The position numbers were made by a program, and so were the translations under genes. From Hydractinia symbiolongicarpus (taxonomy: Eukaryota; Cnidaria; Hydrozoa; Anthoathecata; Hydractiniidae): a DNA stretch of 64,000 bases. The stretch is taken from assembly GCF_029227915.1 (NCBI RefSeq), contig NW_026633880.1:1-64000 (forward strand). Reading direction: 5' to 3'. Below are positions 51,922 through 61,100 of this stretch, piece after piece. Under the pieces are notes generated by a model. That model did not search any database. It had not been told where the DNA came from and saw only the letters and a list, made by a program, of their open reading frames with translations. How positions within the stretch are numbered: position 1 is the first letter of the stretch; every line of letters begins with the position of its first letter.

Positions 51922-54050
51922 CAGTTCAATTAAGTCCCACAGTCAATCGTTTCATTGTTGAAAGCGATGCAACCTAGTAATCTCAGAAAAATATCGCCAA
52001 ACACATGTTGGTACAAATATGTGACCCAACCGTTGAAACTCAAACGGACTGGCACCGTTAGAAAGTCAATGAAATGTAGTTTTTGAAACTGTCGCTATTA
52101 CTTCATCGCGCGATAACGGCTAGGATTGGTCCCACAGATAAAAAGGACTTATTAATCTAAATTTTTAAATGAAGCGCTACCACAGCTCCCAGTGTAATCG
52201 CTGAGTTTCGGCAATCATGTCAAATTAAGAAGAATGTTATTTCTTGGAGTCCAATTTCCTCATTTGTCACATTTATCAGGTCACAATCCAAAGTTAGTTC
52301 AATTAAATCCCACAGTCAATCGTTTCACTGTTAAAAGCGATGCAACCTAGTAATATCAGATAAATATCGCTAAATACATGTTGGTACGAATATGTGACCC
52401 AACCGTTCAAACTCAAACGCACTGACACCGTTAGAAAGTCAATGAAATGTAGTTTTTGAAACTGTCGTTATTTCTTAAGCGCGCGATAACAGCTAGGATT
52501 GGTCCCACAGTAAAAAATGACTTTGTTATCTTAATTTTTAATTGAAGCGCTTCCACAGCGCCCAGTGTAATCGCTAAGTTTCGGCAATCATTTCATATTA
52601 AGAAGAATGTTATTTCTTGGAGTCCAATTGTCTCACTTTCACATTTATAAGGTCACAGTCCATAATCAGTTCAATTAAGTCCCACAGTCAATCGTTTCAT
52701 TGTTGAAAGCGATGCAACCTAGTAATCTCAGAAAAATATCGCTAAACACATGTTGGTACAAATATGTGACCCAACCGTTGAAACTCAAACTGACTGGCAC
52801 CGTTAGAAAGTCAATGAAATGTAGTTTTTGAAACTGTCGCTATTACTTCATCGCGCAATAACGGCTAGGATTGGTCCCACAGTTAAAAAGGACTTATTAA
52901 TCTAAATTTTTAAATGAAACGCTACCACAGCTCCCAGTGTAATCGCTGAGTTTCGGCAATCAATTAATATTAAGAAGAATGTTATTTCTTGGAGTCCAAT
53001 TGTCTCACTTTCACATTTATAAGGTCACAGTCCCTAATCAGTTCAATTAAGTCCCACAGTCAATCGTTTCGCTGATAAAAGCCATACAACCTAGTAATAT
53101 CAGAAAAATATCGCTAAATATATGTTGGTACGAATATGCGACCCAACCGTTGTAACTCAAACGGATTGACACCGTTAGAAAGTCAATGAAATGTAGTTTT
53201 TGAAACTGTCGGTATTTCTTCAGCGTGCGATAACAGACAGGATTGGTCCCACAGTAAAGAACGACTTATTTATCTAATTTTTTTAAGTGAACGGCTACCA
53301 CAGCGACCAGTGTAATCGCTGAGTTCCGGCAATCATGTCAAATTAAGAAGAATTTTTTTTTGGATTCCATTTTTGTCATTTATCACATTGATAAGGTCAC
53401 GGTCCAAATTAAGTTCAATTAAGTCCCACAGTCAATCGTTTCACTGTTAAAAGCGATGCAAACTAGTAATATCAGATAAATATCGCTAAATACATGTTGG
53501 TACGAATATGTGACCCAACCGTTGAAACTCAAACGGACTGACATCGTTAGAAAGTCAATGAATGTAGTTTTTGAAGCTATCCCTATTTCTTCAGCGCGCG
53601 ATAACGGATAGGATTGGTCCCACATTAAAGAATGACTTATTTATCTAAATTTTTAAATGAAGCGCTACCACAGCGCCCAGTGTAAACGCTGATTTCCGGC
53701 AATCACGTCAAATTAAAAAGAATGTTCTTTCTTAGAGTACAATTGTCTCATTTATCACATTTATCAGGTCACAGTCCAAAGTTAGCTCAATTAAGTCCCA
53801 CAGTCAAGCGTTTCATAGTTAAAAGCGATGCAATCTAGTAATATCAGAAAAATATCGCTAAATACATGTTGGTACGAATATGTGACCCAACCGTTGTAAC
53901 TCAAACGGACTGACACCGTTAGAAAGTCAATGAAATGTAGTTCTTGAAACTGTCGCTATTTCTTTAGCGCGCGATAACGGCTAGGATTGGTCCCACAATA
54001 AAAAAATGACTTTTTTTATATTAATTCTTAGATGAAGCGCTACCACAGAG

Positions 54051-54075
54051 CCCAGTGTTGAGTTTCGCTGAGTTT
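54051..54075 (+). repeat. Diagnostic 4-bp-longer variant (CCCAGTGTTGAGTTTCGCTG), three copies
   Basis: Most monomers read CCCAGTGTAATCGCTGAG. Here AAT is replaced by TGAGTTT, apparently a local copy of the GAGTTT just downstream. The identical change occurs at 54051, 59337 and 62334. A single origin followed by spread over 8.3 kb is the simplest reading. It serves as a marker of block duplications on both sides of the Helitron-like insert. Confidence 0.85.
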
Positions 54076-54439
54076 CGGCAATCATGTCAAGTTAACAAGA
54101 ATGTTATTTCTTGGAGTCCAATTATCTCCTTTATCACATTTATTAGGAGACAGTCCAAGGTTAGTACAATTAAGCCCCACAGTCAATGGTTTCATAGTTA
54201 AAAGCGACGCAACCTAGTAATATTAGGAAAATATCGCTGAAAACATGTTGGTACGAATTTGTGACCAAACCGTTGTAACTGAAAGGGACTGACACCGTTA
54301 GAAAGTCAATGAAATGTAGTTTTTGAAACTATTGCTATTTCTTCAGCGCGCGCTAGCGGCTAGGATTGGTCCCACAGTAAAGAACGGCTTATTTATCTAA
54401 TTTTTTAAATAAAGCGCTACCACAGCGCCCAGTGTAATC

Positions 54440-54560
54440 GCTGATTTCCGACAATCATGTCAAATTAAGAAGAATTTTTTTTTTGGAGTCCATTTGTGTC
54501 ATTTATCACATTGATCAGGTCACGGTCCAAATTTAGTTCAATTAAGTCCCACAGTCATTC
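54440..54560 (+). repeat. Poly-T satellite subtype, example
   Basis: AAGAATG-TTATTTC-TTGGAGTCC of ordinary monomers is replaced by AAGAA followed by 9-11 T and GGAGTCC, with further private changes (CATTTGTGTCATT, CACATTGATCAGG, GTCACGGTCC). Related copies lie near 46,628, 53,351 and 62,757. The linked changes show a true sublineage rather than a homopolymer sequencing error, though exact T counts may be unreliable. Confidence 0.75.
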
Positions 54561-55519
54561 GTTTCACTGTTAAAAGCGATGCAAACTAGTAATATCAGGT
54601 AAATATCGTTAAATACATGTTGGAACGAATATGTGACCCAACCGTTGAAACTCAAACGGACTGACACCGTTAAAAAGTCAATGAAATGTAGTTTTTGAAA
54701 CTGTCGCTATTTCTTCAGCGTGCAATAACGAATAGGATTGGTCCCACAGTAAAGAACGACTCATTTATCTAAATTTTTAAATGAAGCGATACCACAACGC
54801 CCAGTGTAATCGCTGATTTCCGGCAATCATGTCAAATTAAGAAGAATGTTATTTCTTGGAGTCCAATTGTCTCATTTATCACATTTATCAGGTCACAGTC
54901 CAAAGTTAGTCCAGTTAAGTCCCACAGTCAATCGTTTCACTTTTAAAAGCGATGCAACCTAGTAATATCAGATAAATATCGCTAAATACATGTTGGTACG
55001 AATATGTGACCCAACCGTTGAAACTCAAACGGATTGACACCGTTAGAAAGTCAATGAAATGTAGTTTTTGAAACTGTCGCTATTTCTTCACCGCACGATA
55101 ACGGGTAGGATTGGTCCCACAGTTAAAAATGACTTATTAATCTAAATTTTTAAATGAAGCGCTACCACAGCGCCCAGTGTAATCTCTGAGTTCCGGCAAT
55201 CATGTCAAATTAAGAAGAATGTTATTTCTTGGAGTCCAATTTCCTCATTTATCACATTTATCAGGTCACAGTCCAAAGTGAGTTCAATTAAATCCCACAG
55301 TCAATCGTTTCACTGTTAAAAGCGATGCAACCTAGTAATATCAGATAAAGATCGCTAAATACATGTTGGTACGAATATGTGACCCAACCGTTGAAACTCA
55401 AACGCACTGACACCGTTAGAAAGTCAATGAAATGTAGTTTTTGAAACTGTCGCTATTTCTTGATCGCACGATAACGGCTAGGATTGGTCCCACAGTTAAA
55501 AATGATTTATTAATCTAAA

Positions 55520-55546
55520 TCTTATATATTAATTCCCTTGCGTGAG
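55520..55546 (+). other. Putative Helitron 5' terminus
   Basis: Starts TCTTATATATTAATTCCC and continues to GCGTGAG. TTCCC (55,533-55,537) and GTGAG (55,542-55,546) resemble, in reverse complement, the 3' subterminal TTCACGGGAA with four extra bases between them. The element may therefore have short imperfect subterminal inverted repeats. The TC dinucleotide at the boundary fits the Helitron rule. Confidence 0.65.
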
Positions 55547-56044
55547 TAAAACTGTGAGTCCACGACACCGAAATCACGGGTCACTTTCTTATGACGTGGT
55601 TGTACGCTAAAATTTAACTAAAAAGATTAGGGATGTACTTCATAGAAATCGCACATAAGCTGTAAATATATAACCCGCTGCTAATAACGATATAAATATA
55701 TATACCCTTATGCCAAAAAACTCTATGTTAGCATATATATATAGGTATCGCTACATATAAAACGGTATTAGATATTCACAAAGCATACGGACTGTTAAAT
55801 GAAGTTCCCAGCATAAAACGGAAGTTGTGTTTACGAAAAAGATGGCTGTTCTTTTTGAGTATTCTCTACTCTTTCATTCAAAATAAATCTTTAAAAAAAC
55901 ATTTGAAGAAGAGCATGGTTTTATAAATTAATCATAGCAATGTTCTGTAAGGTTTTTTCATGTTTTATTTTCAGTTTTGATTATATTATTGTTGCCAGAC
56001 ATGTTTTATAGCTAGCATCATAAAAAGCCAACCACCACCAACAA

Positions 56045-56060
56045 CTAGCTAGCTAGCTAG
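56045..56060. repeat. (CTAG)4 microsatellite
   Basis: Four perfect CTAG units. The following 130 bp also holds many GCTAGCTA motifs (about 56,100-56,180), making this part of the insert unusually CTAG-rich. CTAG is also the terminal tetramer of the element, though that may be coincidence. Confidence 0.9.
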
Positions 56061-56062
56061 GA

Positions 56063-56086
56063 ATATATATATATATATATATATAT
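56063..56086. repeat. (AT)12 microsatellite
   Basis: Uninterrupted AT dinucleotide run of 24 bases directly after the CTAG run. Shorter TATATA runs occur throughout the insert (about 55,667-55,745, 56,880, 57,505). Confidence 0.9.
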
Positions 56087-56409
56087 GTAGCCATGTTCTT
56101 TATACCTAGCTAAGTCTCCAGTTTATATTTAAGTGACTAGCTATTAGCTGCTGTAGCTAGCTAATGCTAGCTTTAAACTAAAGATTCCCAGTATATATAT
56201 TCCCACAAAACCCATCAAACGTTATTAACCCTGAAGATTTTAAACATTTTTCTGTTTTTTTTTTGTTTGCGAAGTTCTTTTCCTCCAAATATTCTGAAAA
56301 TAAAGTTCAGAAATTACTTATTTTTAAAATGTAAATTTAATTTGTTTCAAATTGTGGTTTTGACATTTTCATGTAAGAATTTGTGGGCAAAAACCTTAAT
56401 CAGCATGCT

Positions 56410-57845
56410 AAAAGAACTGACTTTTCTTAATTTAGAATTACTAAACACAACCATTTTCTTACATTTAGTGTAAACTTTTGTGCGTATGGCTTATATTTAA
56501 TACACCAAAAGAGCTACTTTGTTGATTTCAATTTTATACTCTTTGTAAGCTATTTTTTTCTTCTTTTTGACATTTTAAATTAACTTATTGCTGTAGAAGG
56601 CATATAATATACATGCATATAAAAAAATGGAATTTTGCAAATTTCTGTTTTACCACTCAATTTTTACATTTTATAAGTTATTTGGAACAGAATGGTATGA
56701 AATAGACCAAAATACCTGATCTTAGTTGTTTTTAATTTACAGGCTGTGTCTGTGAAACTTTAAGGGGAACATTTGGTGGAAGACAATGGCATGACATATA
56801 CTGATAGAACTGATTTTTGTTGTGTTAGATGTTATATCTGAACCTTTTTGACATTTTATGTTAATTTTGCGAGAAAGGACTATATATATATGCACAGAAG
56901 AAGAATTCAATTTTACACCTTGCAAGCTTTGTTTTTCTATATTTTGTATAAATTCTTACTGGGGAGGACTCGGTGCGGTATATCGAAATGACTGATCCTT
57001 CTCGATTTAAATTTGATGTGTTCTAAATCGTATATAGTTTTGGAAATTTTGTGTAAGATTTAATGGGTAAGGGCTAGATGCAATATGTCAAAAAAACTTT
57101 TTTTGTTGAATCAGAAGCACTCCCTACAGCCATTCTTTTTTTACAGTTTGTGAAGCTTTTGTGAGGAAAGAGTGTATGCAATATTATCGAAATAACTGAT
57201 TTTTGTTGCAAACTGTCTTTCTTAGGCATTTTAGCTTAAAATATTGTTTTAGAGGGCATATGCAGTAGATATATGTACCGAAATAATTGAATTTTGCAAA
57301 CTTTGATTTTGTCGTTACCTCTCATTTTTTACATTTTGATTAAACTTTTGTGGGAGACCGTCGGTATGCGAAAGACCAAAATAAGAGATTTTAGTATTAT
57401 TTAGAATTTGTATTTTGTGTTGCAAAATTGGTGCAAAAATTGACATAAAATGAACTTATATATAAACAGATTGATTGCTGTTGTTTAACATGACTCATTA
57501 TGACTTATATATATATTTTATGAAAATTTGTGACAGAATACTATGTGAGATTTGAAATTTTGTTTGCTTTATTGATGGTAAAACACCATGCAAATTGCTA
57601 AAAGGACTTTATTAATTTTAAATTTAAACACCGTTTTTTGTTGGCATTTTGTCTAAAGTTTGGTGAGGAAGGACCATATGCATTATATCAAAAAACGTTT
57701 TATTGCAATATAATTTAACCTTGCAATCCCTTTGTAACACCTTAGATAAAAATTTCTACTTAGGCAAAATTTATTGTTTATTTTTCGCATTTTGTGTCAA
57801 CCTTTGGTAGGGTTTGCAATAAACTAACTGATTTTAACATATACA
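56410..57845 (+). repeat. Degenerate internal tandem repeat of about 95-100 bp inside the insert
   Basis: An anchor resembling AACTGATTTTTGTTG, usually preceded by TATGCAATAT-ATCGAAAT and by a TTTTGTGAGGAAGGACT-like segment, recurs near 56417, 56512, 56628, 56715, 56808, 56900, 56987, 57091, 57193, 57284, 57380, 57471, 57603, 57693 and 57827. Mean spacing is about 100 bp and most steps are 87-104 bp. Copies are highly diverged, so this is an old array carried within the element. It does not resemble the surrounding satellite. No coding frame runs through it. Confidence 0.65.
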
Positions 57846-58169
57846 ATGAGAGAGATTTGTGTTTGACATTGATCAGCTTTTTTGTATATATGTGGCGTTT
57901 TGAGTGGTTTAAATTTTATGGGTGAGATGTATGTTGAAATGCTTTTAAAAACTTTTTTCCGAATAATTTTCGCATTTGTCAGATGGTCAGAGCAAGTAAT
58001 TTTAGTAGATTTAGATTTTAAATGTCACATATATACTGCAGTGGTTGAAAATCTTTAATTTTTTTGGTCATTTATATAATAATGCAGATGTAAGATGCGC
58101 ACTGCTGCATTGTTTGTTTTTTGATGGACATATATCTGCTACATAAATTAAATGGAATACAGTGGATTC
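57846..58169. other. Right part of the insert, no gene recognised
   Basis: AT-rich unique sequence between the degenerate internal repeat and the 3' terminus. It has no open frame of note, no clear structure and no similarity to the satellite. Confidence 0.6.
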
Positions 58170-58188
58170 TTTCACGGGAAACAGCTAG
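58170..58188 (+). other. Putative Helitron 3' terminus with CTAG end
   Basis: TTTCACGGGAAACAGCTAG followed by host T at 58,189. CTAG fits the CTRR rule. The only nearby palindrome is a 4-bp stem (TTTC/GAAA) around ACGG, which is shorter than usual for Helitrons and lowers confidence somewhat. Confidence 0.65.
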
Positions 58189-61100
58189 TTTTTAAATGAA
58201 GCGCTACCACAGCGCCCAGTGTAATCTCTGAGTTCCGGCAATCACGTCAAATTAAGAAGAATGTTATTTCTTGGAGTCCAATTGTCTCCTTTATCACATT
58301 TATCAGGTGACAGTCCAAAGTTAGCTCAATTAAGTCCCACAGTCAATCGTTTCATAGTTAAAAGCGATGTAATCTAGAAATATCAGAAAGATATCGCTAA
58401 ATACATGTTGGTACGAATTTGTGACCCAACCGTTGTAACTCAAATGGACTGACACCGTTAGAAAGTCAATGAAATGTAGTTTTTGAAACTGTCGCTATTT
58501 CTTTAGCGCGCGATAACGGCTAGGATTGGTCCCACAATAAAAAAATTCCTTTTTTTATCTTAATTCTTAAATGAAGCGCCACCACAGAGCCCAGTGTAAT
58601 CTCCGAGTTCCGGCAATCACGTCAAATTAAGAAGAATGTTATTTCTTGGAGTCCAATTGTCTCCTTTATCACATTTATCAGGTGACAGTCCAAAGTTAGC
58701 TCAATTAAGTCCCACAGTCAATCGTTTCGTAGTTAAAAGCGATGCAAACTAGTAATATCAGATAAATATCGCTAAATACATGTTGGTACGAATATGTGAC
58801 CCAACCGTTGAAACTCAAACGGACTGACATCGTTAGAAAGTCAATGAATGTAGTTTTTGAAGCTATCCCTATTTCTTCAGCGCGCGATAACGGATAGGAT
58901 TGGTCCCACATTAAAGAATGACTTATTTATCTAAATTTTTAAATGAAGCGCTACCACAGCGCCCAGTGTAATCGCTGATTTCCGGCAATCACGTCAAATT
59001 AAAAAGAATGTTTTTTCTTAGAGTACAATTCTCTCATTTATCACATTTATCAGGTCACAATCTAAAGTTAGCTCAATTAAGTCCCACAGTCAAGCGTTTC
59101 ATAGTTAAAAGCGATGCAATCTAGTAATATCAGAAAAATATCGCTAAATACATGTTGGTACGAATATGTGACCCAACCGTTGTAACTCAAACGGACTGAC
59201 ACCGTTAGAAAGTCAATGAAATGTAGTTCTTGAAACTGTCGCTATTTCTTTAGCGCGCGATAACGGCTAGGATTGGTCCCACAATAAAAAAATGACTTTT
59301 TTTATATTAATTCTTAGATGAAGCGCTACCACAGAGCCCAGTGTTGAGTTTCGCTGAGTTTCGGCAATCATGTCAAGTTAACAAGAATGTTATTTCTTGG
59401 AGTCCAATTGTCTCATTTATCACATTTATCAGGTCACAGTCCAAAGTTAGTCCAGTTAAGTCCCACAGTCAATCGTTTCACTTTTAAAAGCGATGCAACC
59501 TAGTAATATCAGATAAATATCGCTAAATACATGTTGGTACGAATATGTGACCCAACCGTTGAAACTCAAACGGATTGACACCGTTAGAAAGTCAATGAAA
59601 TGTAGTTTTTGAAACTGTCGCTATTTCTTCACCGCACGATAACGGGTAGGATTGGTCCCACAGTTAAAAATGACTTATTAATCTAAATTTTTAAATGAAG
59701 CGCTACCACAGCGCCCAGTGTAATCTCTGAGTTCCGGCAATAATGTCAAATTAAGAAGAATGTTATTTCTTGGAGTCCAATTGTCTCCTTTATCACATTT
59801 ATCAGGTGACAGTCCAAAGTTAGCTCAATTAAGTCCCACAGTCAATCGTTTCATAGTTAAAAGCGATGTAATCTAGTAATATCAGAAAGATATCGCTAAA
59901 TACATGTTGGTACGAATTTGTGACCCAACCGTTGTAACTCAAATGGACTGACACCGTTAGAAAGTCAATGAAATGTAGTTTTTGAAACTGTCGCTATTTC
60001 TTTAGCGCGCGATAACGGCTAGGATTGGTCCCACAATAAAAAAATTCCTTTTTTTATCTTAATTCTTAAATGAAGCGCCACCACAGAGCCCAGTGTAATC
60101 TCCGAGTTCCGGCAATCACGTCAAATTAAAAAGAATGTTATTTCTTGGAGTCCAATTGTCTCCTTTATCACATTTATCAGGTGACAGTCCAAAGTTAGCT
60201 CAATTAAGTCCCACAGTCAATCGTTTCATAGTTAAAAGCGATGTAATCTAGTAATATCAGAAAGATATCGCTAAATACATGTTGGTACGAATTTGTGACC
60301 CAACCGTTGTAACTCAAATGGACTGACACCGTTAGAAAGTCAATGAAATGTAGTTTTTGAAACTGTCGCTATTTCTTCAGCGTGCAATAACGAATAGGAT
60401 TGGTCCCACAGTAAAGAACGACTCATTTATCTAAATTTTTAAATGAAGCGATACCACAACGCCCAGTGTAATCGCTGATTTCCGGCAATCATGTCAAATT
60501 AAGAAGAATGTTATTTCTTGGAGTCCAATTGTCTCATTTATCACATTTATCAGGTCACAGTCCAAAGTTAGTCCAGTTAAGTCCCACAGTCAATCGTTTC
60601 ACTTTTAAAAGCGATGCAACCTAGTAATATCAGATAAATATCGCTAAATACATGTTGGTACGAATATGTGACCCAACCGTTGAAACTCAAACGGATTGAC
60701 ACCGTTAGAAAGTCAATGAAATGTAGTTTTTGAAACTGTCGCTATTTCTTCACCGCACGATAACGGGTAGGATTGGTCCCACAGTTGAAAATGACTTATT
60801 AATCTAAATTTTTAAATGAAGCGCTACCACAGCGCCCAGTGTAATCTCTGAGTTCCGGCAATAATGTCAAATTAAGAAGAATGTTATTTCTTGGAGTCCA
60901 ATTGTCTCCTTTATCACATTTATCAGGTGACAGTCCAAAGTTAGCTCAATTAAGTCCCACAGTCAATCGTTTCATAGTTAAAAGCGATGTAATCTAGTAA
61001 TATCAGAAAGATATCGCTAAATACATGTTGGTACGAATTTGTGACCCAACCGTTGTAACTCAAATGGACTGACACCGTTAGAAAGTCAATGAAATGTAGT

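Larger units (their letters stand above)
41670..55519 (+). repeat. Satellite array block D, second subfamily
   Basis: About 37 full-length monomers (mean about 373 bp) and no 345-bp units. Typical variants are CCCACAATAAAAAAATGAC, TTTTTATCTTAATTCTTAAA, CACAGAGCCCAGTG, GTCAAGTTAACAAG and TCATATTAAGAAG. Blocks recur at offsets of 2,236 (GACATCGTTAAAAAG at 41,97x and 44,20x), 4,484 (to 48,69x), 1,863 (ACTTCATCGC at 43511 and 45374) and 1,494. A poly-T subtype appears near 46,628, 53,351 and 54,474. The block is interrupted at 55,519/55,520 by the Helitron-like insert. Confidence 0.95.
55547..56409. other. Left part of the insert, no gene recognised
   Basis: Unique AT-rich sequence. Visible features are a TCACGGG near 55,574 that matches the 3' subterminal motif, TATATA runs, an AACCACCACCAACAACTAG stretch near 56,030 and the microsatellites listed separately. 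I see no splice-bounded exon, conserved protein segment or RNA gene. Confidence 0.6.
55520..58188 (+). mobile_element. Helitron-like non-autonomous transposon insertion (2,669 bp)
   Basis: Unrelated AT-rich DNA interrupts one monomer. The left flank ends CTAAA and the right flank starts TTTTTAAATG. Joined they give CTAAATTTTTAAATG, exactly the uninterrupted satellite motif seen, for example, at about 59,68x and 51,41x. The insert begins TC and ends CTAG, lies between A and T, and has no target-site duplication. These are the known Helitron hallmarks (5' TC, 3' CTRR, A/T target). The 3' hairpin expected of Helitrons is weak: TTTC-ACGG-GAAA at 58,170-58,181. There is no Rep or helicase coding sequence and the longest open frames are about 60-70 codons, so it would be non-autonomous. 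The strand follows the TC-to-CTAG direction. Only one copy is in the window. Confidence 0.78.

Noticed and set aside
56267-56925. Short open frames inside the AT-rich insert
   Set aside because: Low-complexity AT-rich translations over the degenerate internal repeat, with no recognisable domain, start context or splice structure.
55520-58188. LTR retrotransposon, SINE/LINE or TIR DNA transposon
   Set aside because: There are no direct terminal repeats, no poly-A tail, no long terminal inverted repeats and no target-site duplication. The empty site closes exactly between A and T.
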